Counted from the first letter of the stretch, positions 46,599 through 56,176 are shown. The stretch: DNA of 64,000 nt from Brevundimonas sp. EYE_349 (GCF_023147505.1 NZ_JAHXPB010000008.1:1-64000); one strand, 5' to 3'. Program-made: numbers and translations. The notes: a model not told the origin generated them from the sequence alone.

Positions 46599-47096
46599 AT
46601 GGCCTATGTCGCCCGCACCGACCGACCCGCCGACAAGGCGGCGCGCTATCATGAGGTCGAGGCGGAAATCCTGGCCGTGCTGGATGGGGAGCCGAATGTC
46701 ACGGCGCGGATGGCGACGGTCGCCTCGATGCTGGCGGATGCGTTCGAACACTATTTCTGGACCGGCTTCTATGCCGTGGCGCCGGACAGGGCGGACGAAC
46801 TGGTGGTCGGGCCTTATCAGGGAACGCTGGGCTGTCTGCGGATCGCCTTCGGGCGCGGGGTTTGCGGGGCGGCGGCGGCGACTGGGCAGACGCAGTTGGT
46901 CGAGGACGTTCATGCCTTCCCCGGCCACATCGCCTGTGACAGCCGTTCCGCCAGCGAGATCGTGGTTCCGGTGCGGGATGCGTCGGGCGCCCTGATCGCC
47001 GTGTTCGACGTGGATGCGACGACCCCGGCCGCCTTCGACACCGAGGATCAGATTGCGCTGGAGCGTCTGATGGCGCGGGTGTTCGCGACCGGTTGA
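46599..47096 (+). CDS. msrC: Free methionine-(R)-sulfoxide reductase (GAF-domain fRMsr)
   Basis: A single-GAF-domain enzyme of 165 residues that reduces free methionine-R-sulfoxide. Three cysteines lie at 79 (GTLGCLRIAF), 89 (GRGVCGAAA) and 113 (GHIACDSRS). Their spacing of 10 and 24 residues is the same as Cys84/94/118 of E. coli fRMsr, which supports a working active site. IVVPVRDASGALIAVFDVD and FDTEDQIALERLMAR complete the fold. CGGAG lies eight bases before the start. Confidence 0.93.
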   Translation: MAYVARTDRPADKAARYHEVEAEILAVLDGEPNVTARMATVASMLADAFEHYFWTGFYAVAPDRADELVVGPYQGTLGCLRIAFGRGVCGAAAATGQTQLVEDVHAFPGHIACDSRSASEIVVPVRDASGALIAVFDVDATTPAAFDTEDQIALERLMARVFATG

Positions 47097-47142
47097 TCGC
47101 GTGATGGGCGACTCTATGGTTCCTGGCGACAGGGAGGATGCG

Positions 47143-47820
47143 ATGAGCCGGCGGACGATGGCGATTACGGGCGGACACGGCGTCCTGGGGCGGTCGGTGC
47201 TGGAAGCGGCGCTGAACGCCGGGTGGCAGGTCGCCGTCATCGACCATGCTGGAGGCCACGCTGTGCCGCACGGCGTGCTGGAGGTCGGCGGGATCGATCT
47301 GACCGACGCCGATCAGGCGCAGCGGGCCGTGGATACGGTGATCGCACGGTTCGGACGGCTGGACGCCCTGCTGAACATCGCTGGCGGTTTCGTCTGGCAG
47401 ACGACCGACGACGCCGCCCCGGCTTGGGACCGTATGCACGCCCTGAACGTGACCACGGCGCTGAACGCCAGCCGGGCGGCTCTGTCGGCGCTGAAGGCCT
47501 CGCCCGAGGGCCGGATCGTAAACGTCGGCTCGGCCGCCGCGCTGAAGGCCGGGGCCGGCATGGGGGCCTATGGCGCGGCCAAGGCAGGGGTCCACGTCCT
47601 GACACAGGCGCTGGCCGAAGAGCTGAAGACCACATCCGTCACCGTCAATGCCGTCCTGCCCTCCATCATCGACACGCCCGCCAACCGAAAGGACATGCCC
47701 GACGCCGACCCGGCGACCTGGGTCGCGCCGGCCGATCTGGCGGCGGTGATCCTGTTCTTGGCCTCGCCCGAGAGCCGGGCCATGACCGGCGCCCTGATCC
47801 CCGTGACGGGCCGGGTCTGA
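47143..47820 (+). CDS. Short-chain dehydrogenase/reductase
   Basis: A Rossmann-fold NAD(P)-dependent oxidoreductase of 225 residues. The cofactor motif is AITGGHGVLG, followed by LLNIAGG (NAG-type), the catalytic Ser region VNVGSAAAL and YGAAK as the YxxxK dyad, and a C-terminus typical of classical SDRs (ESRAMTGALIPVTGRV). The substrate is unknown. The start at 47143 is preceded by GGGAGG. Its stop overlaps the start of the CoA lyase gene (ATGA), so the two proteins may act in one pathway. Confidence 0.9.
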   Translation: MSRRTMAITGGHGVLGRSVLEAALNAGWQVAVIDHAGGHAVPHGVLEVGGIDLTDADQAQRAVDTVIARFGRLDALLNIAGGFVWQTTDDAAPAWDRMHALNVTTALNASRAALSALKASPEGRIVNVGSAAALKAGAGMGAYGAAKAGVHVLTQALAEELKTTSVTVNAVLPSIIDTPANRKDMPDADPATWVAPADLAAVILFLASPESRAMTGALIPVTGRV

Positions 47821-48653
47821 TGCGAAGCGAACGGGTTCGCAGCGTCCTTTATCTGCCCGCCTCCAATGCGCGGGCGATCGAGAAGGCGCGGACACTGGAT
47901 TGCGACGTCGCCTTGCTGGACCTGGAGGATGCGGTGGCGCCCGAGGCCAAGGCCGCAGCGCGCGACGCCGCCGTCGCCGCGGTTCGGGGCGGCGGGTTCG
48001 GGCCGCGCCTGGGGGTGCGGATCAACGGGCTGGACACCGAGTGGGGCTTGGACGACCTGGCGGCGATGAAGGCGGCGGGGGCGTCGCTGGTGGTCGCGCC
48101 CAAGGTGGAGACGCCTGAGGCCGTCCACGCCCTGTCCTCCGGCCTCGCCAAGAGTTGCGCCCTGTGGGCCATGATCGAAACGCCGCGCGCCCTGATGGCC
48201 CTGGCCGACATCGCCACGGCGGACGGGGCGCTGGACGGACTGATGCTGGGGGTCAACGATCTGGCCAAGACGCTGGGGACCGGGGCATCGGCGGATCGCG
48301 AGCCGTTCAAACCCTGGCTGGCGATGCTGGTGGCCGCCGCGCGGGCCAACGGACTGCTGGCCATCGACGGCGTGTTCAACCGGATCGACGACACGGAGGG
48401 CCTGGCGGCCGAAGCGGCGCAGGGCAAGCTGTATGGGTTCGACGGCAAGAGCCTGATCCATCCGTCGCAGATCGCGGCCGCCAACGCCGCCTTCTCGCCG
48501 TCCGAAGCCGATATCGCGCAGGCCCGCGCGGTGGTCGCCGCCTTCGCCGAGCCGCAGGCAGAAGGTCAGGGCGCGATCCGCGTGGACGGAGCCATGGTCG
48601 AGCGGCTGCATCTGGAACAGGCCAGAGCTTTGCTGGCGCGGGCGGAAGGCTGA
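47820..48653 (+). CDS. HpcH/HpaI (CitE-like) CoA ester lyase
   Basis: 277 residues of a TIM-barrel lyase. Motifs are RSVLYLPASNARAIEKA, the metal and acid region LLDLEDAVAPEAK, RINGLDTEWGLDDL, APKVETPEAV, MIETPRALM and GKSLIHPSQIAAANAAFSPS. Members include citrate lyase beta subunits, malyl-CoA/beta-methylmalyl-CoA lyases and malyl-CoA thioesterases. The sequence alone does not decide which. No citrate lyase alpha or gamma subunit is nearby, which argues against citrate lyase. It is translationally coupled to the SDR gene. Confidence 0.92.
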   Translation: MRSERVRSVLYLPASNARAIEKARTLDCDVALLDLEDAVAPEAKAAARDAAVAAVRGGGFGPRLGVRINGLDTEWGLDDLAAMKAAGASLVVAPKVETPEAVHALSSGLAKSCALWAMIETPRALMALADIATADGALDGLMLGVNDLAKTLGTGASADREPFKPWLAMLVAAARANGLLAIDGVFNRIDDTEGLAAEAAQGKLYGFDGKSLIHPSQIAAANAAFSPSEADIAQARAVVAAFAEPQAEGQGAIRVDGAMVERLHLEQARALLARAEG

Positions 48654-48659
48654 CCACCG

Positions 48660-48832
48660 TCTGCTCCCCACTCGCGGGGAAGGGGACCGGCCCCGGGTCT
48701 AGCCAAAGGCGAGCCCGAGGACAGGCGACGCGGTAGAGGGGCTTTTGAGCGCTCGTGATGCGGTGAGACCCCCTCCGTCTCTTCGCTGCGCTTCGAGCCA
48801 CCTCCCCATGAAATGGGGAGGTGACAATGGGA
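48660..48832. repeat. Cluster of palindromic repeats upstream of the KpsC-like gene
   Basis: It contains CTCCCCACTCGCGGGGAAGG at 48663, CCCCCTCCGTCTCTTCGCTG at about 48769 and the palindrome CCTCCCCATGAAATGGGGAG at 48801. These are the same modules, in other orders, as at 56318 and 56735. The ATG inside the palindrome is in frame with the gene that follows. Confidence 0.75.
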
Positions 48833-48894
48833 TCGGACCTAGCGGGTGCGAGGCAACCGCCCTAAACCTCGCGTCGAACCTCAGCGGACCCGCC

Positions 48895-50949
48895 TTGCCC
48901 CTCCCCTCTGACACATCTGCAAGAATCCCGGCCTGGGTCTGTGCGCCCGGCGTGCTGAAGGTTCCGTTCCTAAACGTCTTCCTGGCCGACTACGACCTGC
49001 GGCGACTGCCGGGTGATGACATCAAAGCCGTGCTGGGCTGGGGGATGAAGCCGACGGCGGCGACGGGGCGAAGGTGGGCGCAGAAGAACGGGCGGCCCTA
49101 TGTGGCGCTGGAGGACGGGTTCCTGAGGTCGGTCGGGATCGGCGAGACGGGGGCGACGAGCCTCAGCCTGATCGTCGATGATCTGGGAGTCTATTACGAT
49201 GCGACGCGACCCAGCCGGCTTGAGCATCTGATCCAGACGGCCGACGACTGGTGCGACGCGGCGATGATCGCGCGGGCGGGCGGGCTGATCGACCGGATCG
49301 TGGCGTCAGGCGTGTCCAAGACCAATATGGGCGGGCCGCTGGATCCGGGCCTGCTGAAGCCCGGCCGCCGCGTGCTGATCGTGGACCAGACGTTCGCGGA
49401 CGCCTCCATCGCCCACGGGCTAGCCACGGCGCAGAGCTTCGACGACATGATCGCCGCCGCCCGACGCGACGAGCCGGACGCCCAGTTGATCGTGAAACGC
49501 CACCCGGCCGTGGCGGCGGGCAAGAAGCGCGGCTGCGTGACAGACCTGACAAGCGTCACCCTGGTCGATACGGACGTGCGGCCCGCCGACCTGCTGGCGG
49601 CGGTGGATGCGGTCTATTGCGTCACCTCGGCGTTGGGGTTCGAAGCGCTGTTGCGGGGGCTGCCGGTGCGGTGTTTCGGGGCGCCCTTCTATTCCGGGTG
49701 GGGCCTGACGACCGATGCGGTCCAGACGGGACGGCGCGACGTGGCGCGGTCGATCGAACAGATCGCCGCCGCCGCCCTGATCGCCTACAGCCGCTATGTG
49801 GATCCTGTGACGGGCCAGCGATGCGAGGCCGAACAGGCGCTGGAGCGGTTGATCGCCCTTCGCGACCGGGCCGACCGGCTGGCGGGGTCCTGGTCCGCGG
49901 TGGGGTTCGCGCCGGCCAAGCGCCCCCCAGTGCGCCGTCTGCTGAACTCGCCCAAGGCGTCAATGCGTTATTTCATGTCGCCCTCGCGCGCCGCCGCCCA
50001 TGCGAAGACGACCGATGGCCGCCTGATCTGGTGGGCGGGCAAGGAGAGCGAGGCGACACGTCAGGCCGCGGCGGCGTTCACCGGGCCCACGGTGCGGATG
50101 GAGGACGGCTTCATACGCTCGCGCGGGCTCGGGTCCGATTTCGTCGGCGCGCTGTCGGTCGCCCTGGACGATCAGGGCGTCTATTACGACCCGTCGCGGC
50201 CCTCGCGGCTGGAGACCCTGATCGAGACCTCGGACCTGTCGCCGCTCCAACTGGCGCGGGCCGCCGCCCTGCGGACGCGCGTGGTCGATGCGGGCCTGTC
50301 GAAATACAATCTGAAGGGTCAGGCGCCGACCGGGTGGCCGGTTGATCGCGATATCCTGCTGGTCGTCGGTCAGGTCGAGAACGACAAGTCGATCCTGCTG
50401 GGCTGCCACCCCGATCTCAACACCAACTCGGCCCTGGTGGAGGCGGCGCGGCGCGATCACCCGAACGCCTTTCTGGTCTATCGCAATCACCCCGACGTGC
50501 TGGCGGGCAACCGGCCGGGGCGGCTGGACGCCGGGGCCATGGCCTCGGTCGATGCGGTGGGTGACGGGCTGGACATCGTGGACTGTCTGAACGCATGTCG
50601 GCGAGTGGCGACCTTGACGTCCCTGACCGGGTTCGAGGCCCTGATGCGGGGCAAGGCGGTTTCGGTCTATGGGCGACCCTTCTATGCTGGCTGGGGCCTG
50701 AGCGACGACCGGCTGACGTTCAAGCGCCGCAGCCGCCGCGCCAGCGTCGATCACCTGATCCACGCCGCCCTGATCGCCTATCCGCTGTATGTCACGCCCG
50801 AGGGCTGGCCGTGCGAGGCCGAGGATCTGGTGGACCGGCTGATCGCCGCGCGCGAACAGCCGACGCCCAAGGCGCCGCGCGGTCAGGTGCAGCGCTGGGC
50901 CGCCGGGATCATCGCCAGTCTCGACCGCAGGCCGCCGCCGTCCTATTAA
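48895..50949 (+). CDS. KpsC-like beta-Kdo transferase for capsule lipid linker
   Basis: A cytoplasmic two-domain glycosyltransferase that builds the poly-Kdo linker of group 2-type capsular polysaccharides. An internal duplication is clear. EDGFLRSVG, YYDATRPSRLE, QTFADASIAHG and FYSGWGLT in the first half recur as EDGFIRSRG, YYDPSRPSRLE, QVENDKSILLG and FYAGWGLS in the second. The start is uncertain. A TTG at 48895 gives 684 residues, near the family length. The in-frame ATG at 48808 lies inside a palindromic repeat and would add 29 residues of repeat-derived sequence. No kpsS, kpsM or kpsT lies in the window. Confidence 0.88.
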   Translation: MPLPSDTSARIPAWVCAPGVLKVPFLNVFLADYDLRRLPGDDIKAVLGWGMKPTAATGRRWAQKNGRPYVALEDGFLRSVGIGETGATSLSLIVDDLGVYYDATRPSRLEHLIQTADDWCDAAMIARAGGLIDRIVASGVSKTNMGGPLDPGLLKPGRRVLIVDQTFADASIAHGLATAQSFDDMIAAARRDEPDAQLIVKRHPAVAAGKKRGCVTDLTSVTLVDTDVRPADLLAAVDAVYCVTSALGFEALLRGLPVRCFGAPFYSGWGLTTDAVQTGRRDVARSIEQIAAAALIAYSRYVDPVTGQRCEAEQALERLIALRDRADRLAGSWSAVGFAPAKRPPVRRLLNSPKASMRYFMSPSRAAAHAKTTDGRLIWWAGKESEATRQAAAAFTGPTVRMEDGFIRSRGLGSDFVGALSVALDDQGVYYDPSRPSRLETLIETSDLSPLQLARAAALRTRVVDAGLSKYNLKGQAPTGWPVDRDILLVVGQVENDKSILLGCHPDLNTNSALVEAARRDHPNAFLVYRNHPDVLAGNRPGRLDAGAMASVDAVGDGLDIVDCLNACRRVATLTSLTGFEALMRGKAVSVYGRPFYAGWGLSDDRLTFKRRSRRASVDHLIHAALIAYPLYVTPEGWPCEAEDLVDRLIAAREQPTPKAPRGQVQRWAAGIIASLDRRPPPSY

Positions 50950-50977
50950 GGGGGTTCGTAAAGGAAACCCGCTTCCA

Positions 50978-52129
50978 GTGTCCAAAGCCGTCATCGCCGC
51001 CACCGGCCTTTTCACCCCCGAACAGTCGGTCTCCAACGCCGAACTGGTCGATAGCTACAACGCCTGGGCCGATGGCTGGAACGCGCGCCACGCCGCCCAG
51101 ATCGAGGCCGGCGAACTGGAGGCCAAGGCCCACTCCTCGCCCGAGTTCATCGAGAAGGCGTCCGGGATCAAGAGCCGCTTCGTGCTGGACAAGGCCGGGA
51201 TCATCGACCCCGAGCGGATGGCCCCGAACCTGGCCGAACGCTCCAACGACGAACTGTCGATCCTGGCCGAGATGGCGGTGAAGGCCGCGCGTCAGGCGAT
51301 CGAAGCCTGGGGCAAGCCGGTGTCGGAGATCGGGGCGGTCCTGTGCGCCGCCTCGAACATGCAGCGCGCCTATCCCGCCATCGCGATCGAGGTGCAGCAG
51401 GCGCTGGGGATCGAGGGTTTCGCCTTCGACATGAATGTGGCCTGCAGTTCCGCGACCTTCGGCATCAAGACCGCGGCCGACTTCATCGGCGGGGGGGCGG
51501 TCAAGGCCGTGTTGATGGTCAACCCCGAGGTCTGTTCGGCCCACCTGAACTTCACCGACCGCGACAGCCATTTCATCTTTGGCGACGTGGCGACGGCGGT
51601 GATCGTGGAATCGTCCGAGACGGCCGGACCGGGCGGCTGGGACCTGCTAGGCACGCGGCTGAAGACGACCTTCTCGAACAATATCCGCAACAACTTCGGC
51701 TTCCTGAACCGAAACGCGCGCGACACCGCGCATCTGGACAGCCCCGTAGCCGACGACAGCGTCCAGAACGACAAGTTGTTCATCCAGCAGGGGCGCAAGG
51801 TGTTCCGCGACGTGGTGCCGATGGTGTCGGACATGATCGTCGATCATGCGGACGAACTGGGCGTCGATCCCCACGGCCTGAAGCGGCTGTGGCTGCACCA
51901 GGCCAACATCAACATGAACACCATGATCGGCAAGAAGGTGCTGGGGCGCGAGCCCTCCGCCGAGGAGAACGTCATCATTCTGGACGATTACGCCAACACC
52001 TCTTCGGCCGGGTCGATCATCGCCTTCCACCTGCACAACGACGGGTTCGAAGCGGGCGACACGGGCCTGATCTGCAGCTTCGGCGCCGGCTATTCGGCCG
52101 GCGCCGTCTTCGTGCGTAAACGGGCCTGA
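50978..52129 (+). CDS. FabH-like beta-ketoacyl-ACP synthase III
   Basis: A thiolase-fold condensing enzyme of 383 residues. The catalytic triad is visible: Cys in MNVACSSATFG, His in WLHQANINMN and Asn in DDYANTSSAGS. It is longer than housekeeping FabH (about 320), with an insert at about 25-60, and lacks fatty-acid-synthesis neighbours, so it may serve a special acyl product. The start is a GTG at 50978 preceded by AAAGGA. It follows the KpsC-like gene by 28 bases on the same strand. A link to surface polysaccharide or lipid is possible but unproved. Confidence 0.9.
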   Translation: MSKAVIAATGLFTPEQSVSNAELVDSYNAWADGWNARHAAQIEAGELEAKAHSSPEFIEKASGIKSRFVLDKAGIIDPERMAPNLAERSNDELSILAEMAVKAARQAIEAWGKPVSEIGAVLCAASNMQRAYPAIAIEVQQALGIEGFAFDMNVACSSATFGIKTAADFIGGGAVKAVLMVNPEVCSAHLNFTDRDSHFIFGDVATAVIVESSETAGPGGWDLLGTRLKTTFSNNIRNNFGFLNRNARDTAHLDSPVADDSVQNDKLFIQQGRKVFRDVVPMVSDMIVDHADELGVDPHGLKRLWLHQANINMNTMIGKKVLGREPSAEENVIILDDYANTSSAGSIIAFHLHNDGFEAGDTGLICSFGAGYSAGAVFVRKRA

Positions 52130-52378
52130 GGCGAAGAAATTGGGGTCAGCCGGCCGAGCGCGGCCGGTCGGATGGGCCGACTTGCATTCCCCGGCGCGCC
52201 GGATGCGGTCATGCGCTCTAAGGAATTTTTCGGAGCATTCTCGCTTTAGAGAACCAAATCGCCTGACCCGCGTTATGTCAGGTTAATTCGCATCCATGCT
52301 GATTCTCGCGCGGCGACGCTTGAAACTGTCACAAGTTTTTGTCACCCATTCGCCTGTCGAGAACAGGGGATATCCCAG

Positions 52379-52639
52379 ATGGCTCACACGACGCCTAAGC
52401 AGGTGCTGGAAAGCTTGGCCAAAGACATCGCCGCCGTGCTGAAAAGCATGGGCGGTTCGGCGCATCAGAACATGGTGGTCGATTGCATCGCCGCCATGCG
52501 GCGCCAGCGCGGCGAGGCGGTCAATCCGCCCGACTTGCGCAACAAGATCATCGAAGCCTTTGAACAATATCGCGACTGGTTCGTGCGCCCGTTCGGCGAA
52601 GGCTCTCAACGCTGGGCCCTGGCCGGCGACTTCGCCTGA
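52379..52639 (+). CDS. Conserved hypothetical 86-residue protein
   Basis: Function not recognised. The product is a small soluble protein, mainly helical in appearance: TPKQVLESLAKDIAAVLKSM, GGSAHQNMVVDCIAAMRRQR, then LRNKIIEAFEQYRDWFVRPF. The segment GGSAHQNMVVDCI suggests a winged-helix-like fold, but this is only an impression. The 249-base leader has an inverted repeat CCTGAC/GTCAGG at 52263-52283. A strong terminator follows the gene. Confidence 0.75.
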   Translation: MAHTTPKQVLESLAKDIAAVLKSMGGSAHQNMVVDCIAAMRRQRGEAVNPPDLRNKIIEAFEQYRDWFVRPFGEGSQRWALAGDFA

Positions 52640-52659
52640 CATCGCGGCCCTGAACGCAA

Positions 52660-52697
52660 AAGGCGCGCTCCTTGCGGAGCGCGCCTTCGTCGTTTTG
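52660..52697. terminator. Rho-independent terminator between 86-residue gene and OMP gene
   Basis: AAGGCGCGCTCC (52660-52671) pairs perfectly with 52676-52687 across a TTGC loop, followed by CGTCGTTTT. On the minus strand the stem is followed by TTTGCG, so it may also end the outer-membrane gene. Confidence 0.88.
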
Positions 52698-52711
52698 GCT
52701 GACCCTAAAGA

Positions 52712-53239
52712 TCAGAAGCGACGGATGTAGCTGACCGAATAGGCGTCGGCCTTGCCCGCGTCGTCGCGGTAGTCGCGGCGGGTCCAGTCGGCGCGCACGC
52801 CGTTCACGCCGTCCACGAAATAGTTGGCGCCCGCGCCATAGTTCCAGCTGTCGCCGCCGACGTCGGTATTGGCGCCCGGGAACTTCTGCTTCAGCTCGGT
52901 GTGGCCGTAGCCGCCGCGCGCGAACAGTTCCAGCTTGTCGGAGACCGGCACCTTGCCGACCACATAACCGGCCGCGTCCCACTCCTGCTTGATCTCGCCA
53001 TCGACGCCAGCGACGGTGAAGTCGTCATGCTTGACGCCGACCGAAGCTTCGGTCTCGACGGCCAGGTAACGGTTGAGGTTCACGCCCAGACGACCCGTGA
53101 CGGCGCCGGTCGTTGCATTGTCACCTTCAAGATGAGTGTAGCCCAGCGAGCCGTAACCACGCGGCTCGGGATTGGTTTGAGCAAATGCCGGCGCGGCGAT
53201 TGCGGAAACGGCGACAGCGGCGAGAATAATGTTACGCAT
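52712..53239 (-). CDS. Small outer-membrane beta-barrel protein
   Basis: 175 residues with a signal peptide (1-20, AAPAFAQ) and an eight-stranded-barrel pattern of alternating residues: GYGSLGYTHLEG, GRLGVNLNRYLAVETEASVG, LELFARGGYGHTELKQKF, WNYGAGANYFVDG. It ends in SVSYIRRF, with the terminal Phe that outer-membrane proteins use for BAM recognition. It resembles the OMP_b-brl/OmpX-like families. Ligand or role is unknown. Confidence 0.9.
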   Translation of the reverse strand: MRNIILAAVAVSAIAAPAFAQTNPEPRGYGSLGYTHLEGDNATTGAVTGRLGVNLNRYLAVETEASVGVKHDDFTVAGVDGEIKQEWDAAGYVVGKVPVSDKLELFARGGYGHTELKQKFPGANTDVGGDSWNYGAGANYFVDGVNGVRADWTRRDYRDDAGKADAYSVSYIRRF

Positions 53240-53407
53240 TGTTTCTTATTAACTCCTAGATGTGATGACCAGGCCGATCATCAGCCCCATCCAGCGAGTG
53301 CTTAAATAGGTCAGCCACTCATCTGTTCCAGAGGCCGTAAAACACTACCAACGCCTGTGGATGCCAAGACACATACGCCGTTCCGTCAAGGTTGGCGGTT
53401 TTGTGAC

Positions 53408-53442
53408 AGAAAAAAGGGCGGCCTCCGCAGAGACCGCCCTTT
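53408..53442 (-). terminator. Rho-independent terminator downstream of ppdK
   Basis: AAAGGGCGG (53413-53421) and CCGCCCTTT (53434-53442) form the stem, with an inner CTC/GAG pairing. On the minus strand TTTTTTCTGTC follows, the correct direction for ppdK, whose stop is at 53498. Confidence 0.88.
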
Positions 53443-53451
53443 ATTTCTTTC

Positions 53452-53486
53452 CCCGTCATCCTCGAGCTCGAGCCGAGAATGACGGG
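53452..53486. repeat. REP-like palindrome between ppdK and its terminator
   Basis: CCCGTCAT and ATGACGGG bracket a CTCGAGCTCGAG palindromic core. The CCGTCATCCTC arm is shared with the repeat at 11909-11952. Confidence 0.6.
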
Positions 53487-53497
53487 TGTGTGAAGCC

Positions 53498-56176
53498 TCA
53501 GCGGTCTTTTTCCCGTTCGATGTCCAGCGCCGCCTGCGCTGCCGCCAAACGCGCGATCGGCACGCGGTAGGGTGAGCAGGAGACGTAATCGAGCCCGGCC
53601 TGTTCGCAGAAGGCGATCGACGACGGGTCGCCGCCGTGTTCGCCGCAGATGCCCAGCTTCACCTCGGGCCGCACGACGCGCCCCCGCTCGGCGGCGATCT
53701 CGATCAGGCCGCCCACGCCGTCCTGGTCCAGACGCACGAAGGGATCGGTCTCGAAGATGCCCTTGTCCAGATAGGCCTGCAGGAAGCGCCCCGAGTCGTC
53801 GCGGCTGATGCCGAACGTCGTCTGGGTCAGGTCGTTGGTGCCGAAGCTGAAGAACTGGGCGTATTCGGCCAGATCGCCGGCGCGGATGGCGGCGCGGGGC
53901 AGTTCGATCATGGTGCCGACCAGATAGTCCACGCTGTCGCCGGCCTCTTCGAAGACGGCCTTGGCCGTGCGGTCGGTCAGTTCGCGCAGATATTTCATCT
54001 CCAGACCCAGGGCGACCAGCGGGTGCATGATCTCCGGGATCGGCGCCAGACCGGATGTTTGCTTGACCTCCAGCGCGGCCTCCAGCACGGCCCGGACCTG
54101 CATCTCATAGATTTCGGGATAGGCCACGCCCAGGCGACAGCCGCGATGGCCCAGCATGGGGTTGGTCTCGTGCAACTCCTTGGCGCGGCGCTTCAGCTTG
54201 TCCGCGTCGATGCCCGAAGAGGCGGCCAGGGCGTCGATATCCTCGTCCGTATGCGGGATGAACTCGTGCAGCGGCGGGTCCAGCAGCCGCACCGTTACCG
54301 GCAGGCCCGCCATGATCTCGAACAGCTCCACGAAGTCGGACTTCTGGAACGGCGCGATCTTGGCCAGGGCCGTGCGGCGACCCTTTTCGTCGTCGGCCAG
54401 GATCATCTCGCGGACGGCGGCGATGCGGCTGTCGTCGAAGAACATATGTTCGGTGCGGCACAGGCCGATGCCCTCCGCGCCGAAACCGCGCGCGGTCTTG
54501 GCGTCCAGCGGGGTCTCGGCGTTGGCGCGGACCTTCAGGCGGCGCACCTTGTCGGCCCAGCCCATCAGGGTCTGGAAGTCTCCGGTCAGTTCCGGCTCGA
54601 TCATGGCCACGGCGCCGTCCAGCACCTCGCCCTTCGACCCGTCGATGGTGATGACCTCGCCGGCCTTGAAGGTGCGGCCGCGCGCGGTGAAGACGCCCTT
54701 GGCCTCGTCGATATGGATTTCGCCGGCGCCGGAGACGCAGGCGCGCCCCATGCCGCGCGCCACGACGGCGGCGTGGCTGGTCATGCCGCCACGCGCGGTG
54801 ACGATGCCGCGCGCCGCATGCATGCCGTGGATGTCTTCGGGGCTGGTTTCCTCGCGCACCAGAATGACCGCCTCGCCCAGACCGGCCAGACGTTCGGCCT
54901 CATCCGCATCGAAGACGATCTTGCCGGTCGCCGCGCCGGGCGAGGCGGGCAGGCCCGCCGCCACCACGCGACGTTCCGCATCCGGGTCCAGCGTCGGGTG
55001 CAGCAGCTGGTCCAGAGCTGCAGGCTCGACGCGGCTGATGGCCTCTTCCTGAGAAATGACGCCCTCTGCGGCCAGATCCACCGCCACCTTCAGCGCCGAC
55101 TTGGCCGTGCGCTTGCCGTTGCGGGTCTGAAGCATCCACAGACGGCCCTGTTCGACCGTGAACTCGATGTCCTGCATGTCGCGGTAGTGGCTTTCCAGCT
55201 TGCCGACGACTTCGACGAACTGGCCGAACACTTCCGGCATGGCTTCTTCCATCGAGGGGGCGGTCTCGCCCATCTCCTCGCGGCCGATCTTGGTCAGGCT
55301 CTGCGGCGTGCGGATGCCCGCGACCACGTCTTCGCCTTGCGCGTTGATCAGGAACTCGCCGTAGAGGCGCGCCTCGCCGGTCGAGGGGTTGCGGGTGAAG
55401 GCCACGCCCGTCGCCGACGTCTCGCCCATGTTGCCGAACACCATCGACTGGATATTGACGGCGGTGCCCCAGCTTTCGGGGATGTCGTGCATCCGGCGAT
55501 AGAATTTCGCCCGATCGTTCATCCAGCTTTCGAACACGGCGCCCACGGCGCCCCACAACTGGTCCTTGGGGTCCTGCGGGAAGGCGTGACCCAGCTCGCG
55601 CTCGACCACGGCCTTGTAGTCGGCGACCACCTTTTCCCAGTCGGACGCGCTCAGGTCGGTGTCGACGGTGACGCCCAGACGGTCCTTGTGCTGGTCCAGC
55701 ACCTCTTCGAAATCGTCGTGGCTGAGGCCCAGCACCACGTTGGAATACATGGTGATGAAGCGGCGATAGGAGTCGAAGGCGAAGCGGCGGTCGCCCGACA
55801 GCTGGGCCAGCCCCTCGACCGTCTGGTCGTTCAGACCCAGGTTCAGGACGGTGTCCATCATGCCCGGCATCGACGCCCGCGCGCCCGAGCGCACCGAGAC
55901 CAGCAGCGGATTTTCGACATCGCCGAACGTCTTGCCGACGATCCCTTCCACCTTCTCCAGCGCCGTCTGGACCTGGGCCTCCAGGTCGGCGGGATAGGTT
56001 TCGCCATTGGCGTAATAGTGGGTGCAGACCTCGGTCGTGACGGTGAAGCCCGGCGGCACCGGCAGGCCCAGCGACGACATCTCCGCCAGATTGGCGCCCT
56101 TGCCGCCCAGAAGGTTCTTCATCGACGCATCGCCGTCGGCGGAGCCTCCGCCGAAGCCGTACACCCACTTGGTCAT
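53498..56176 (-). CDS. ppdK: Pyruvate, phosphate dikinase
   Basis: It interconverts pyruvate + ATP + Pi and phosphoenolpyruvate + AMP + PPi. 892 residues. Order: N-terminal ATP-grasp domain (LGGKGANLAEMSSLGLPVPP), a central domain with the phosphorylated swivelling His in ARGGMTSHAAVVARGMGRAC, and a C-terminal PEP/pyruvate barrel with GHRGCRLGVAYPEIYEMQ and GICGEHGGDPSSI. A terminator follows. The gene stands alone, and a role in gluconeogenesis from C3/C4 acids is the usual one. Confidence 0.97.
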   Translation of the reverse strand: MTKWVYGFGGGSADGDASMKNLLGGKGANLAEMSSLGLPVPPGFTVTTEVCTHYYANGETYPADLEAQVQTALEKVEGIVGKTFGDVENPLLVSVRSGARASMPGMMDTVLNLGLNDQTVEGLAQLSGDRRFAFDSYRRFITMYSNVVLGLSHDDFEEVLDQHKDRLGVTVDTDLSASDWEKVVADYKAVVERELGHAFPQDPKDQLWGAVGAVFESWMNDRAKFYRRMHDIPESWGTAVNIQSMVFGNMGETSATGVAFTRNPSTGEARLYGEFLINAQGEDVVAGIRTPQSLTKIGREEMGETAPSMEEAMPEVFGQFVEVVGKLESHYRDMQDIEFTVEQGRLWMLQTRNGKRTAKSALKVAVDLAAEGVISQEEAISRVEPAALDQLLHPTLDPDAERRVVAAGLPASPGAATGKIVFDADEAERLAGLGEAVILVREETSPEDIHGMHAARGIVTARGGMTSHAAVVARGMGRACVSGAGEIHIDEAKGVFTARGRTFKAGEVITIDGSKGEVLDGAVAMIEPELTGDFQTLMGWADKVRRLKVRANAETPLDAKTARGFGAEGIGLCRTEHMFFDDSRIAAVREMILADDEKGRRTALAKIAPFQKSDFVELFEIMAGLPVTVRLLDPPLHEFIPHTDEDIDALAASSGIDADKLKRRAKELHETNPMLGHRGCRLGVAYPEIYEMQVRAVLEAALEVKQTSGLAPIPEIMHPLVALGLEMKYLRELTDRTAKAVFEEAGDSVDYLVGTMIELPRAAIRAGDLAEYAQFFSFGTNDLTQTTFGISRDDSGRFLQAYLDKGIFETDPFVRLDQDGVGGLIEIAAERGRVVRPEVKLGICGEHGGDPSSIAFCEQAGLDYVSCSPYRVPIARLAAAQAALDIEREKDR

